Part shown: positions 27,283-36,908 of the stretch, piece by piece | Numbering within the stretch: the first letter of the stretch is position 1 | Layout of the letters: each line of letters begins with the position of its first letter | NCBI RefSeq assembly: GCF_900044055.2 | Contig: NZ_FCOX02000016.1 | Span: 62,001-126,000, forward strand | Source: Caballeronia calidae | GTDB taxonomy: Bacteria; Pseudomonadota; Gammaproteobacteria; Burkholderiales; Burkholderiaceae | Direction: 5' to 3' | DNA length: 64,000 nt | The notes under the pieces: model-generated | What the model saw: only the letters and a program-made list of their open reading frames with translations | The model's database searches: none | Told to the model about the DNA's origin: nothing | Translations under genes and position numbers: made by a program

Positions 27283-28077
27283 TTACCAGGCCGTAATCAC
27301 CGCCCCGGCATATTTGCCTTCGACGAACTGCTTCACCTCCGGCGAATGGTAGGCCGCGATCAGCTTGCCGACCCACGGCTTGTCCTTGTCGGCCGCGCGG
27401 ATCGCGATGATGTTCACGTACGGGCCGCGCGGATCCTCGATCGCGATCGCGTCCGACTTCGGCTTCAGGCCCGCTTCCATCGCGAAGTTCGTGTTGATGG
27501 CGGCGGCATCCACGTCATCGAGCGAACGCGGGATTTGCGCCGCGTCGAGCTCGACTATCTTCAGCTTCTTCGGATTCTCGACGATATCGATCGGCGTCGC
27601 CTTCAGGCCCGCGTCCGCGCGCAGCTTGATGAGCCCCTGCTTCTGCAGCAGCAGCAATGCGCGCCCGCCGTTGGTCGGATCGTTCGGCACCGCGATGCGC
27701 GCGCCGTTGCCGAGCGCGGACAGCGACTTCAGCTTTTTCGAATAGATGCCCATCGGGAACGTCACCGTGTCGGCGATCTTGATGAGCTTGTAGCCGCGAT
27801 CCTTCACCTGCGCCTCGAGATACGGCAAGTGCTGATAGCTGTTCGCGTCGAGATCGCCGGCGGCGAGCGCGGCGTTCGGCTGCACGTAGTCGGAGAACTC
27901 GACGACCGTGATCTTCAGGCCGTTCTTCGCGGCGACCTGCTTCACGACCTCCATGATCTGCGCGTGCGGGCCGCCCGTCACACCCATCTTGATGGATTCA
28001 TCGGCGTGCGCGACGCCGTTGAACAGCGTTGCGCCCAGAAGCGCTGCGGCGAACTTCAGAATGAATCGACGTTGCAT
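27283..28077 (-). CDS. metQ: Methionine ABC transporter substrate-binding protein
   Basis: 264 residues of the NlpA/MetQ family. The signal peptide is MQRRFILKFAAALLGATLFNGVAHA; no Cys follows, so it is a soluble periplasmic protein or relies on other anchoring, unlike lipoprotein MetQ of E. coli. KMGVTGGPHAQIMEVVKQVAAKNGL and AALAAGDLDANSYQHLPYLEAQVKDRGY are MetQ-typical, as is NFAMEAGLKPKSDAI. It is the last gene of metNIQ, 13 bases after metI, and should bind D- or L-methionine. Confidence 0.94.
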   Translation of the reverse strand: MQRRFILKFAAALLGATLFNGVAHADESIKMGVTGGPHAQIMEVVKQVAAKNGLKITVVEFSDYVQPNAALAAGDLDANSYQHLPYLEAQVKDRGYKLIKIADTVTFPMGIYSKKLKSLSALGNGARIAVPNDPTNGGRALLLLQKQGLIKLRADAGLKATPIDIVENPKKLKIVELDAAQIPRSLDDVDAAAINTNFAMEAGLKPKSDAIAIEDPRGPYVNIIAIRAADKDKPWVGKLIAAYHSPEVKQFVEGKYAGAVITAW

Positions 28078-28090
28078 GATTTTCGAGTGG

Positions 28091-28744
28091 TTATTTGTGG
28101 CTGAGACGACGAACGAGCCAGTCGCCGAACGACTGCACGAGTTGAACGAAGACGATGAGGATCACGACGACCGTGATCATCACTTCCGGCAGGAAACGTT
28201 GATAACCATAGCGGATGCCGAGATCGCCGAGCCCGCCGCCGCCGATCGCGCCCGCCATCGCCGAATAGCCGACGAGCGACACGAACGTGATCGTCAGACC
28301 CGCGACGACGCCCGGCAGCGATTCCGGCAGCAGCACCTTGAAGACGATCTGGCTCGTGGTCGCGCCCATCGCCTGCGCGGCTTCGATGAGACCGCGATCC
28401 ACTTCGCGCAGCGCGGTTTCGACGAGCCGCGCGATGAACGGCGCGGCCGCGATGGTCAGCGGCACGACCGCGGCCGCCGTTCCGATCGACGAACCGACGA
28501 CGAGACGCGTGAACGGAATCACCGCGACGAGCAGGATGATGAACGGCGTCGAGCGCACCGCATTGACGATGCCGCCGAGCACGCGATTCACGCCGACGTT
28601 GCGCAGCACGCCATCGCGATCGGTGAGATAGAGCAGCACCCCGAGCGGCAAGCCGACGGCCGCCCCGACGAGTCCCGAGATGCCGACCATGATCAGCGTT
28701 TCCCAGAACGACTGCACGAACATGTCGAACATTTCACTCAACAT
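28091..28744 (-). CDS. metI: Methionine ABC transporter permease
   Basis: 217 residues from ATG 28744 ([21 protein letters not shown]), the same length as E. coli MetI. Five hydrophobic helices are visible. The EAA-type ATPase contact loop is [39 protein letters not shown]. The start overlaps the end of metN by 11 bases, so coupling is expected. It forms the membrane dimer of the importer. Confidence 0.95.
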   Translation of the reverse strand: MLSEMFDMFVQSFWETLIMVGISGLVGAAVGLPLGVLLYLTDRDGVLRNVGVNRVLGGIVNAVRSTPFIILLVAVIPFTRLVVGSSIGTAAAVVPLTIAAAPFIARLVETALREVDRGLIEAAQAMGATTSQIVFKVLLPESLPGVVAGLTITFVSLVGYSAMAGAIGGGGLGDLGIRYGYQRFLPEVMITVVVILIVFVQLVQSFGDWLVRRLSHK

Positions 28745-29768
28745 GGGACAACTCCTCCACGACGACACCTTGAGCACGCAGATATTCGATCGCCTCGGCG
28801 ATCTTCACCGGCTGACCGCCCGCCAGCACCGCGAGCGAACCGAACGCCTGCCCCTGGATCTCGTCGATCTGGCCATGCAGGATGTTGAAGTCGAGCTCGT
28901 AGCGGCGGATCGTCTCCGAGAGAATCGGCTGATCGACGCCCGAGCCCGAGAACGCGAGCCGCAGCAAATGACCGCTGCCGGTCTTCAGCCGCTCGGTGAC
29001 GCGCGCCTTCAACGCTGGCGGCAGTTCGTGCGCGATCACATCGCCGAGCAGCGCGCGCGTGACGTCGTGATGCGGCTGCATGAAGACATCGACGACATTG
29101 CCTTCTTCGACCACGCGCCCCGCGTCGAGCACCGCGACGCGATCGCACACCTGCTTGATCACTTCCATCTGGTGCGTGATGAGCACGATCGTGAGACCGA
29201 GCTCGCGATTGATCTTGCGCAGCAGATCGAGAATCGCGCGCGTGGTTTCCGGATCGAGCGCGGACGTGGCTTCATCGGAGAGCAGCACTTTCGGATTGCT
29301 CGCGAGCGCCCGCGCGATGCCCACGCGCTGCTTCTGCCCGCCGCTGATCTGCGCGGGATACTTGTCCTTGTGCGTCGTGAGGCCGACGAGATCGAGCAGC
29401 GGCAGCACGGCCGCTTCGATCTCCGCGCGCTTCTTGCCCGCGAGCTCGAGCGGCAGCGCGACATTGTCGAACACCGTGCGCGAGCTCAGCAGATTGAAGT
29501 GCTGAAAGATCATGCCGATGTCACGGCGCGCGGCGCGCAGATCGTCGGTGCCGAGCGTCATGAGATCGCGGCCGTCGACGATCACGTTGCCTTCGCTCGG
29601 CCGCGTCAGCAGATTGATGGTGCGCACCAGCGTGCTCTTGCCCGCGCCACTGCGCCCGATGATGCCGAATACTTCGCCGGCGGGAATCGTCAGATTGACG
29701 TTGTGCAGCGCTTCGACCCAGCCTCGGGGCCCTGCGAAGCGTTGTGAAAGGTTGCGTATTTCGATCAT
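28734..29768 (-). CDS. metN: Methionine ABC transporter ATP-binding protein
   Basis: 344 residues from ATG 29768 ([25 protein letters not shown]). The ATPase has Walker [10 protein letters not shown], signature [15 protein letters not shown] and Walker [16 protein letters not shown]-terminal NIL/C2 domain (~265-344) carries the inhibitory methionine site typical of MetN. It is the first gene of metNIQ, reading away from the lipase-like gene. An ATG ~20 codons upstream in frame has no support. Confidence 0.96.
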   Translation of the reverse strand: MIEIRNLSQRFAGPRGWVEALHNVNLTIPAGEVFGIIGRSGAGKSTLVRTINLLTRPSEGNVIVDGRDLMTLGTDDLRAARRDIGMIFQHFNLLSSRTVFDNVALPLELAGKKRAEIEAAVLPLLDLVGLTTHKDKYPAQISGGQKQRVGIARALASNPKVLLSDEATSALDPETTRAILDLLRKINRELGLTIVLITHQMEVIKQVCDRVAVLDAGRVVEEGNVVDVFMQPHHDVTRALLGDVIAHELPPALKARVTERLKTGSGHLLRLAFSGSGVDQPILSETIRRYELDFNILHGQIDEIQGQAFGSLAVLAGGQPVKIAEAIEYLRAQGVVVEELSHVE

Positions 29769-29860
29769 AAAAATGCAAACGGCGGAAGGCTCGCCGGGTG
29801 AAAGCACCCGCGCAGCCGGCCGCCGCTCGTTCATAGCCGTTTAGTACCGTCGCCGGTGAT

Positions 29861-29889
29861 TTTACAGGACGCGTTACATTCTGTTTAAT
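29861..29889 (+). promoter_or_regulatory. Sigma-70 promoter of the lipase-like gene
   Basis: TTTACA (29861-29866), 17-base spacer, TTTAAT (29884-29889); each hexamer matches five of six consensus bases. The predicted start is about 38 bases upstream of the ATG at 29934. Confidence 0.65.
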
Positions 29890-29933
29890 AATGATTTCGG
29901 ATCGGCTAATAACTCCGGGGAATTTACCGACTC

Positions 29934-30818
29934 ATGTCACGCAACATCTATTCGACGAGCGCCGTCACGACGCGACACGGCGTGGAACTGTTCCTGCATC
30001 GCTGGCAGCCTGCGCCGGACGTCGAGCTGAAGGCGCGCATCGGACTGGTTCACGGCCTCGGGGAGCATGCGCGGCGCTATGACGCGCTCGCGATTCCTTT
30101 GAACGCGGCGGGGATCGAGCTGATCGCGATCGATCTGCGCGGGCACGGAAAGTCGTCGGGCGATCGCGTGTGGGTGCGCGTGTTCACCGACTATCTGCGC
30201 GACACCGATGTGCTGCTCGAAGCCTGCGCGGCGACGCCGCCCGCCGGCACGCCGCTCTTTCTGATGGGTCACAGCATGGGCGGCACGATCGCGGCGCTCT
30301 ATGTCGCGGAGCGCGCGCAGGAGCGGAAGCTGGCGGGCCTGATCCTGTCGAGTGCCGCATTGAAAATCGGCGCGACGACGCCACGCTGGAAAGCGAAGCT
30401 GAGCCGCATCGTCGGCCTGGTCTTGCCGCGCGTGGCCGCGTTCAGCATCGATCCGGCGATGCTGTCGCGCGCGCCAGGCGTCGTTCAGGCGTACAGGCGC
30501 GATCCGCTCGTGCATCACGGCGCTGTGCCGGCACGCACCGCCGCGCAGATTCTGGCCGGGATGGAGCGCGTCGCGCAGAAGCGCGGCGCGATTGCGTTGC
30601 CGCTGTTCGTATTCCACGGCTCGGAAGACGCGATATGCGATCCCGCCGGCAGCCGCGAGTTCGAGGCAAACGTGGGATCGGCCGACAGCACGCTCGCGAT
30701 CTACGAAGGCAGCGTGCACGAGACGCTCAACGACCTCGACCGCGACCGCGTCATTCGCGAATTGATCGACTGGACGCTCGTGCGTGCCGATTACGCGCGC
30801 ACGCATGCGCCCGGCTAG
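29934..30818 (+). CDS. Alpha/beta hydrolase, monoacylglycerol-lipase-like
   Basis: 294 residues. The nucleophile elbow is GHSMGG (Ser ~115). HGLGEHARRYDALAIPLNAAGIELIAIDLRGHGKSSGDR is the oxyanion/cap region typical of serine hydrolase_4 and lysophospholipase/MGL proteins. The acid and His of the triad fit HGSEDAICDP and VHETLND. No signal peptide is visible, so it is probably cytoplasmic or membrane-associated and cleaves lipid esters. Its stop overlaps that of the converging deacetylase-like gene by four bases. Confidence 0.88.
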   Translation: MSRNIYSTSAVTTRHGVELFLHRWQPAPDVELKARIGLVHGLGEHARRYDALAIPLNAAGIELIAIDLRGHGKSSGDRVWVRVFTDYLRDTDVLLEACAATPPAGTPLFLMGHSMGGTIAALYVAERAQERKLAGLILSSAALKIGATTPRWKAKLSRIVGLVLPRVAAFSIDPAMLSRAPGVVQAYRRDPLVHHGAVPARTAAQILAGMERVAQKRGAIALPLFVFHGSEDAICDPAGSREFEANVGSADSTLAIYEGSVHETLNDLDRDRVIRELIDWTLVRADYARTHAPG

Positions 30819-31738
30819 ATCTCCGCAAGCACGCGCAGATGCGCGACAACGCTGCGCCCCAACGCCGACAGGTTATATCCGCCTTCCAGACAGCTCACGA
30901 TGCGCCCCTGCGCATGACGTTTCGCCACCGCGCGGATCTGCTCGGTGATCCACGCGTAATCGTCTTCGACGAGGCCCATGTTGGCCATGTCGTCTTCGCG
31001 ATGCGCATCGAAGCCGGCGGAGACGAAGATCATCTGCGGCTTGAATTCCTCGAGCCGCGGCAGCCACAGCATGTCGACCACCTCGCGCACCTGCATGCCC
31101 TTCGTGCGCGCGGGCAATGGCACGTTGACCATGTTCGATGCGTGATTGTCGGCGCCGCTGAACGGATAGAACGGATGCTGAAAGAAGCTGCACATCAGCA
31201 CGCGCGAGTCGCCGGAGAACGCGGCCTCGGTGCCGTTGCCGTGATGCACGTCGAAATCGACGATCGCGACGCGCTGCAAGCCATGCACCTCGAGCGCATG
31301 GCGCGCGGCGATCGCGACGTTGTTGAAGAGACAGAAGCCCATCGCACGGGCGGGCTCCGCGTGATGGCCCGGCGGGCGCACGCTGCAGAACGCGTTGTCG
31401 TAACGCCCCCCGATGACCGCATCGGTGGCCGCGATCGCCGCGCCCGCCGCGCGCAGCGCCGCGCGGTAGGACTCGGGGCACATCGACGTATCCGGGTCGA
31501 GCTCGCTTCTGCCCGATTCGGGCGTACGGCTCTTGATGTAATCGATGTGCGCCTGCGTGTGAACGCGCGCGAGCTCGGTTTCGTCGGCGAGCGGCGCTTC
31601 CTCGCGCTCGATGAGCGCATCGATCCGGCTCGCGATCAGTTGATCTTCGATCGCCTGCAAACGCGCCGGGCATTCGGGATGCCACTGTCCGTTGTCGTGC
31701 TGTAGGCAGTCGGGGTGGGAGTAAAAGCCGGTGGCCAT
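30815..31738 (-). CDS. Histone-deacetylase-family amidohydrolase
   Basis: 307 residues from ATG 31738 (MATGFYSHPDCLQHDNGQWHPECPARL). Zinc-binding and active-site motifs of class II HDAC-like bacterial enzymes are present. They are RPPGHHAEPARAMGFCLFNNVAIAA (the two catalytic His), IVDFDVHHGNGTEAAF (Asp and His ligands), SAGFDAHREDDMA (Asp ligand) and CLEGGYNLSAL. Bacterial relatives deacetylate polyamines or acetylated small molecules and proteins; the substrate is not evident. A TTG start four codons upstream is not preferred. Confidence 0.92.
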   Translation of the reverse strand: MATGFYSHPDCLQHDNGQWHPECPARLQAIEDQLIASRIDALIEREEAPLADETELARVHTQAHIDYIKSRTPESGRSELDPDTSMCPESYRAALRAAGAAIAATDAVIGGRYDNAFCSVRPPGHHAEPARAMGFCLFNNVAIAARHALEVHGLQRVAIVDFDVHHGNGTEAAFSGDSRVLMCSFFQHPFYPFSGADNHASNMVNVPLPARTKGMQVREVVDMLWLPRLEEFKPQMIFVSAGFDAHREDDMANMGLVEDDYAWITEQIRAVAKRHAQGRIVSCLEGGYNLSALGRSVVAHLRVLAEI

Positions 31739-32053
31739 GATGTCTCGCAATGCCGCTTTTGTCGGCTCTCGTCTCGTGTTTTTTCGTCATACGCGACCAC
31801 GCGCCGCGCAATTGACGTTAAGTTACCACACCGTTCGGCACGTCCGTCGTCCCTTGGTCACGCGGGCAATACGGGCGCGAAGCGTCGGTTATACTGCCCC
31901 GACGCCTTGCCGGCCGAGCACTCGCGCGAGGCACGCTGCAGGCTGTTGCGTTTCGTTGAGAATCGTTGCGGATCGTTGCGGTTCGAATTCAATTCACAGG
32001 CATCTCACCGCCCGCGCCCCGGCGTCACCCAAACCGCCCCAACCACGCACACT
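31739..32053. other. 315-base intergenic region between deacetylase and mltB
   Basis: No gene is seen. It contains a TATACT -10-like element (31890-31895) on the plus strand without a good -35, a 10-bp-periodic repeat (31941-31980) and the mltB leader. The deacetylase-like gene reads away to the left. Confidence 0.55.
31941..31980 (+). repeat. Four 10-bp tandem units in the mltB leader
   Basis: Successive decamers GGCTGTTGCG, TTTCGTTGAG, AATCGTTGCG and GATCGTTGCG share CGTTGCG with a 10-base period, one turn of the helix. The last two differ only in their first two bases. They lie 70-115 bases upstream of the mltB ATG. Confidence 0.7.
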
Positions 32054-33226
32054 ATGACTTTCCCGTTTGCTCCGTTCGACTTCACGGCCCCATTCAAGCC
32101 GGCAAAGCGCGCACTCCTCGTCTCCCTCGTTTGCGCGTTCGGCTTTCTCTCAGTCAACAGTGCCTTTGCGCAATCACAGCAGCCGCAAAATGCGACGCCG
32201 CAAGGGCAGGTGTTCGAAGAAGAGATCGTGCCGCAGCGCTACGCGAACAATCCGAATGTCGATGCGTTCATCAACGACATGGTCGCGCGCTACGACTTCG
32301 ATTCGTCCGCGCTGCACGACCTGTTCAGCCACGTGAGCTATTCGGCGACGGCTGCGAAGCTCGTCCTGCCGTCGCCCACGCCGCAGGCCAGGAACTGGCG
32401 CGCGTATCAGTCGCGCTTCATCGAGCCTGTGCGCATCAATGCGGGCGTGAAGTTCTGGCGCGCGAATCAGGCAACGCTTCAGCGCGCGGCCGCGCAGTTC
32501 GGCGTGCCGCCGGAGGTCATTGTCGGGATCATCGGCGTCGAGACGATCTACGGGAAGTACATGGGCAACTTCCGCGCGCTCGACGCGTTGACCACGCTCA
32601 CCTTCGATTACCCGAACACCCCGAACCGCGTGGAGCGCATGGCGACCTTCCGCAAGAATCTGGAAGATCTGCTGGTGTGGACGCGCGACTCGCAGATCGA
32701 CCCGACGAGCGTGCTCGGTTCGTATACCGGCGCAATCGGCATCCCGCAGTTTCTGCCGAGCAGCATCGTGCAATACGCGGTCGATTTCGACGGCAACAGC
32801 CGCATCGATCTGCGCACGAGCCAGGCCGATGCCATCGGCAGCGTGGCGAACTATCTGAAGCAGAACGGCTGGCAGCCGGGACGGCCGGTCGTGTGGCGTA
32901 TCGCCGGCGATGTCGGCAGTCAGGGCATCGCGCAAGCGGCAGCCGATGGCTCGCCGGAGCCGAAATGGTCGCTCGCGCAGTTGACGAAGGCCGGCATGCT
33001 GATCGACGAACCGGGCCTCGACATCGCAGCCGAAGCGCCGACGCCGCTCACCGTCGTCGATCTGCCGACGCCCGGCCGCGCAACCGAATACACGCTCGGT
33101 CTGAAGAACTTCTACGTGCTCACACGCTACAACCGCAGCTTCTTCTACGCGCTCGCGGTGTATCAGCTCGGCGAGGCAGTGAAGACGCGCATGATGGCGG
33201 GCGACACCGGCACGAATCCGCAGTGA
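32054..33226 (+). CDS. mltB: Membrane-bound lytic murein transglycosylase B
   Basis: 390 residues from ATG 32054 (MTFPFAPFDFTAPFKPAKRAL). A Sec signal peptide ends in V-N-S-A-F-A; no lipobox is present. The SLT_2 domain covers ~60-370. Catalytic Glu is in VGIIGVETIYGKYMGNFRALDALTTLTFDYP, and the lower site is GSYTGAIGIPQFLPSSIVQYAVDFDGNSRIDL. The C-terminal MltB-type LKNFYVLTRYNRSFFYALAVYQL ends the fold. It cleaves peptidoglycan between MurNAc and GlcNAc, forming 1,6-anhydro ends. It is a single gene between the deacetylase and cysM. Confidence 0.94.
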   Translation: MTFPFAPFDFTAPFKPAKRALLVSLVCAFGFLSVNSAFAQSQQPQNATPQGQVFEEEIVPQRYANNPNVDAFINDMVARYDFDSSALHDLFSHVSYSATAAKLVLPSPTPQARNWRAYQSRFIEPVRINAGVKFWRANQATLQRAAAQFGVPPEVIVGIIGVETIYGKYMGNFRALDALTTLTFDYPNTPNRVERMATFRKNLEDLLVWTRDSQIDPTSVLGSYTGAIGIPQFLPSSIVQYAVDFDGNSRIDLRTSQADAIGSVANYLKQNGWQPGRPVVWRIAGDVGSQGIAQAAADGSPEPKWSLAQLTKAGMLIDEPGLDIAAEAPTPLTVVDLPTPGRATEYTLGLKNFYVLTRYNRSFFYALAVYQLGEAVKTRMMAGDTGTNPQ

Positions 33227-33249
33227 CGCGCCGTCAGCGCTGAAAAGCA

Positions 33250-33273
33250 AAAACCCCGGCTTGCCGGGGTTTT
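33250..33273. terminator. Bidirectional terminator between mltB and cysM
   Basis: AAAACCCCGG (33250-33259) and CCGGGGTTTT (33264-33273) form a 10-bp stem around CTTG, directly between two converging genes with A/T tracts on both sides. Confidence 0.9.
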
Positions 33274-33299
33274 CTCATTGGGCGGGCGAAATCGCGCTA

Positions 33300-34202
33300 T
33301 CAGGCCGGGAACACGCCCGTCGACAGATAACGGTCGCCGCGATCGCAGACGATGAACACGATCGTCGCGTTCTCGACCTGCCGCGCGACGCGCAGCGCGA
33401 CTTCGCACGCGCCGCCCGACGAGATGCCGGCGAAAATGCCTTCCACCGACGCGAGGCGCCGCGCCATCGCTTCTGATGCCGCCTGACTCACGTTCTCCAC
33501 GCGATCCACGCGGCTGCGATCGAAGATCTTCGGCAAATAGGCTTCCGGCCACTTGCGGATGCCCGGAATGCGCGAGCCCTCTTCCGGCTGCGCACCAATG
33601 ATCTCGATCTTCTGATCCTGTTCTTTCAGATACTTCGACACGCCCATGATCGTGCCGGTCGTGCCCATCGACGACACGAAGTGCGTGAGGCGGCCTTCCG
33701 TCTGCTTCCACAGCTCGGGGCCGGTGCCTTCGTAATGCGCGAGCGGATTGTCCAGGTTCGCGAACTGGTCGAGGATGATGCCCTTGCCGTCGCGCTGCAT
33801 TTGATCCGCGAGATCGCGCGCGTATTCCATGCCGCCCGTCACCGGCGTGAGCACGATCTCCGCGCCATACGCGGCCATGCTCTGACGGCGCTCGATCGAC
33901 AGGTCTTCGGGCATGAGCAGCACCATCTTGTAGCCGCGCATCGCGGCGGCCATCGCGAGCGCGATGCCGGTGTTGCCGCTCGTCGCTTCGATCAGCGTGT
34001 CGCCCGGCTTGATGCGGCCGCGCTCCTCAGCTTTCCTGATCATCGACAGGGCCGGGCGGTCCTTCACCGAGCCCGCCGGATTATTGCCTTCCAGCTTGCC
34101 CAGCACGACGTTGTTGCGGCTGCGGATTTCATCGTCCACGACGCGGACGAGTTGCACGAGCGGCGTATTGCCGACCGTGTCTTCGATAGTCATGTAAGCC
34201 AT
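33300..34202 (-). CDS. cysM: Cysteine synthase B (O-acetylserine sulfhydrylase B)
   Basis: 300 residues from ATG 34202 (MAYMTIEDTVGNTPLVQLVRV); a second ATG is three codons on. It is a PLP enzyme making cysteine from O-acetylserine and sulfide or thiosulfate. The PLP lysine is in NPAGSVKDRPALSMI, the substrate loop is EATSGNTGIALAMAAAMRGYKM, and the phosphate-binding SSMGTTGTIMGVSKYL follows. Features such as the GRLTHFVSSMGTTGT core and length of 300 suit CysM rather than CysK. It is divergent from nothing close; comEA-like gene lies upstream on the same strand. Confidence 0.95.
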   Translation of the reverse strand: MAYMTIEDTVGNTPLVQLVRVVDDEIRSRNNVVLGKLEGNNPAGSVKDRPALSMIRKAEERGRIKPGDTLIEATSGNTGIALAMAAAMRGYKMVLLMPEDLSIERRQSMAAYGAEIVLTPVTGGMEYARDLADQMQRDGKGIILDQFANLDNPLAHYEGTGPELWKQTEGRLTHFVSSMGTTGTIMGVSKYLKEQDQKIEIIGAQPEEGSRIPGIRKWPEAYLPKIFDRSRVDRVENVSQAASEAMARRLASVEGIFAGISSGGACEVALRVARQVENATIVFIVCDRGDRYLSTGVFPA

Positions 34203-34456
34203 ATGCGGAGCGGATTCCATTCCCGCCGGAGAACGCGTCTGCCGTGGGATTTTGATATAGGGATGCTCCGATTGTAGCCCAGCGGTCCCGTCGATGCCGG
34301 CGCACCCCTGATACGCGGATGGTTTGCCTCGCGTATGCGCCGCCCGCGCACGCAAAAAGCCCCGCGGGGAGGCAAGCCGCAGGGAGCCCAAAAACATCCG
34401 AAGGCTGAAGGAGATCGATGGCGCGCCGTGTACCGTGGCGCGCCCTGCGTCATCGC

Positions 34457-34846
34457 TTATTTCTTCACGACGACAGGCTTGGCCGACGTGGACGCCGAAA
34501 CCGGCGTCGCGACAGCCGAGTTTGCGGCGCCGGGCGGTGCGGCGTTACCGGACGGGGCGGCCGCCGCGGTCTTCGACGCAGCGCCGATCGTCAGCCCCTC
34601 CGCTTCGAGACGCTGGACGGTCTTGCCGCCCATGCCCTTCACGCGCGTGCTGAGATCGTTGGCGTCCTTGAAGGGGCCGTGCGCCTGACGTTCGTCGAGA
34701 ATGGCTTTCGCCTTCGCCGGACCAATGCCCTTGATGCCGCGCAGCGCATCGGAATTGGCGGTGTTGACGTCGACGGCCGCGAACGCGCTGCCGATGGAAA
34801 ACATGAGCGCGAACGCGGCGATCGACGAGAGTGCTTGCTTGAACAT
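34457..34846 (-). CDS. ComEA-like helix-hairpin-helix protein
   Basis: 129 residues. Signal peptide MFKQALSSIAAFALMFSIGSAFA is followed by one ComEA-type HhH repeat pair: VDVNTANSDALRGIKGIGPAKAKAILDERQAHGPFKDANDLSTRVKGMGGKTVQRL. The rest is an Ala/Ser/Pro-rich tail ending VVVKK. ComEA proteins bind DNA in the periplasm during natural uptake; in Burkholderiaceae this small gene sits near hldD and its role is usually unproved. No other competence gene is in the window. Confidence 0.88.
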   Translation of the reverse strand: MFKQALSSIAAFALMFSIGSAFAAVDVNTANSDALRGIKGIGPAKAKAILDERQAHGPFKDANDLSTRVKGMGGKTVQRLEAEGLTIGAASKTAAAAPSGNAAPPGAANSAVATPVSASTSAKPVVVKK

Positions 34847-34921
34847 GACTGAGTCTCCGTGAAGAACCGGCCGGCGACAGTGCCGACCGCGAGACCCAGT
34901 GTAGAGAGACTCGAAACGCGT

Positions 34922-35914
34922 TTATAGCTGGCCGAATAGCCAACGCACGTAGCGATCGACGCCTTCCTGGACGGTCAGGAACGGCGCGTCGTAACCTGCC
35001 GCGCGCAGCTTCGACTGATCCGCCTGCGTGAAGCATTGGTACTTGCCGCGCAGTGCATCGGGGAACGGCACGTACTCGATCAGTCCGCGCTGCACGAGCT
35101 CCGCGAGCGACAGCGAAGCCTCGCCGTCCAGCGCGCGCAAGGAGTTCACGACCGTCGACGCGATATCGTTGAACGGCTGCGCACGCCCGGTGCCGAGATT
35201 GAAGATGCCCGACTTCTCCGGATGATCGAAGAAGAACAGGTTCACCTTCACGACGTCTTCGACCGAGATGAAATCGCGCGTCTGCTCGCCGGCCGCATAG
35301 CCGTTGTATTCGCCGAAGAGCTTGACCTTGCCTTCCGAGCGGAACTGGTTGAAGTTGTGGAACGCGACCGACGCCATGCGCCCCTTGTGCGTCTCACGCG
35401 GGCCGTACACGTTGAAGTAGCGAAAGCCGACGATCTGACTCTGCGCCTTCGGCAGCACCTGCCGCACGATCTGATCGAAGAGGAACTTCGAATAACCGTA
35501 GACGTTGAGTGGCTTCTCGAGTTCGCGCTCTTCGACGAAGCGGCTCGACCCGCCATACGTGGCCGCCGACGACGCATACAGGAACTGCGCGCCTTGTGCG
35601 AGGCACGTGTCCATCACGTCGCGGCTGTAGCGGAAGTTGTTGTCCATCATGTAGCGGCCGTCGGTTTCCATCGTGTCCGAACAGGCGCCTTCATGAAACA
35701 CCGCGCGCACCTTGCCGAAATCGCCGCGCCTGAAGCGCTCGACGAACTCGGTTTTATCGAGGTAATCGTCGATCTCGCAATCGACGAGATTCTTGAACTT
35801 GTCGGCGCGCGTGAGGTTGTCGACCGCGATCACGCGGTTCTCGCCGCGCTCGTTGAGCGCCTTGACGATATTGCTGCCGATGAATCCGGCAGCGCCGGTA
35901 ACGATGATGGTCAT
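34922..35914 (-). CDS. hldD: ADP-L-glycero-D-manno-heptose-6-epimerase
   Basis: 330 residues from ATG 35914 ([25 protein letters not shown]). NAD(P)-binding G-x2-G-x2-G lies at the N-terminus; the SDR catalytic triad is in [10 protein letters not shown] and the [14 protein letters not shown]yr-x3-Lys. HldD converts ADP-D-glycero- to ADP-L-glycero-D-manno-heptose for the LPS inner core. It lies 19 bases after the heptose kinase gene hldA, the enzyme two steps earlier. The frame running on to 36097 is overlap with hldA. Confidence 0.97.
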   Translation of the reverse strand: MTIIVTGAAGFIGSNIVKALNERGENRVIAVDNLTRADKFKNLVDCEIDDYLDKTEFVERFRRGDFGKVRAVFHEGACSDTMETDGRYMMDNNFRYSRDVMDTCLAQGAQFLYASSAATYGGSSRFVEERELEKPLNVYGYSKFLFDQIVRQVLPKAQSQIVGFRYFNVYGPRETHKGRMASVAFHNFNQFRSEGKVKLFGEYNGYAAGEQTRDFISVEDVVKVNLFFFDHPEKSGIFNLGTGRAQPFNDIASTVVNSLRALDGEASLSLAELVQRGLIEYVPFPDALRGKYQCFTQADQSKLRAAGYDAPFLTVQEGVDRYVRWLFGQL

Positions 35915-35933
35915 GGCGATGTGTCGGATAAGG

Positions 35934-36908
35934 TCAGGCGAAGAGTTCGTTGTAGTCGACGGTCGCCGTCCCGAGCTTGCCCACGACGATGCCCGCCGCG
36001 CGGTTCGCATAGACGATCGAGTCGACGAGCGGCACGCCCGCGCCCAGCATGGTCGCGACCGTTGCGATGACGGTGTCGCCCGCGCCCGAGACATCATACA
36101 CTTCGCGTGCTTCGGCCGAAGTGTGCAACACCTGGTTCTCCGTGAAGAGCGTCATGCCCTCTTCCGAGCGCGTGAGCAGCAGCCCGGAGAGATCGAGTTC
36201 CTCGCGCAGCTTCGTCACGCGCTCGTGAAGATCTTCCTCGGACTTCCATTGCCCGATCACTTCGCGCAGCTCGGCGCGGTTCGGCGTGATGAGCGTGGCG
36301 CCGCGATAGCGGTCCCAGTCATCGCCCTTCGGATCGACCAGCACGGGCTTTCCGGCGCGCTTCGCGTCGGCGATCATCTGCGTGACGTGCGTGAGGCCGC
36401 CCTTCGCGTAATCGGACATGAGGATCACGTCGTGCTGCGGCAGGATCTCCGCGAAGCGCGCGAGGCACGCGCGCAGCACCTCGTGGTTCGGCGTGTTCTC
36501 GAAATCGACGCGCAGCAGTTGCTGCTGGCGCGACAGCACGCGCAGCTTGATGGTCGTGAGCAGTTCGGGGTCGCGCTCCAGATGCGCCGCGACCTTGCTC
36601 TCGCCGAGCAGCTCGACGATGCGCTCGCCGGGCTCGTCGTGGCCGACCACGCACAGAAGCCCCGCCTGCGCGCCGAGCGCCGCCGCATTGCGCGCGACGT
36701 TGGCCGCGCCGCCCAGACGATCTTCCTTTCGCTGCACATGCACCACCGGAACGGGCGCTTCGGGCGAGATGCGGTTGACATCGCCGAACCAGTAGCGGTC
36801 GAGCATGACGTCGCCAACCACCAGCACGCGCGCCGCTGAGATGCGCGCGAGCGGCACGACGGGAATATCGGTGTTAGATACGAGTGCCGTTGCGGTCGAG
36901 TTCGACAT
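35934..36908 (-). CDS. hldA: D-glycero-beta-D-manno-heptose-7-phosphate kinase
   Basis: 324 residues, PfkB (ribokinase) family only; the cytidylyltransferase domain of bifunctional HldE is missing, so this is the beta-proteobacterial split form (rfaE domain I). Motifs are [31 protein letters not shown] at the N-terminus and the anion-hole [20 protein letters not shown] near the C-terminus. It phosphorylates heptose-7-P to the 1,7-bisphosphate. The first 35 bases overlap the end of ugd, so the start may lie slightly further in. No hldC is seen here. Confidence 0.95.
   Translation of the reverse strand: MSNSTATALVSNTDIPVVPLARISAARVLVVGDVMLDRYWFGDVNRISPEAPVPVVHVQRKEDRLGGAANVARNAAALGAQAGLLCVVGHDEPGERIVELLGESKVAAHLERDPELLTTIKLRVLSRQQQLLRVDFENTPNHEVLRACLARFAEILPQHDVILMSDYAKGGLTHVTQMIADAKRAGKPVLVDPKGDDWDRYRGATLITPNRAELREVIGQWKSEEDLHERVTKLREELDLSGLLLTRSEEGMTLFTENQVLHTSAEAREVYDVSGAGDTVIATVATMLGAGVPLVDSIVYANRAAGIVVGKLGTATVDYNELFA

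Noticed and set aside
34203..34456. Small gene between cysM and the ComEA-like gene
   Set aside because: Frames there lack start signals and domains; a GC-rich AAAAAGCCCCGCGGGG stretch is only a weak terminator-like element.
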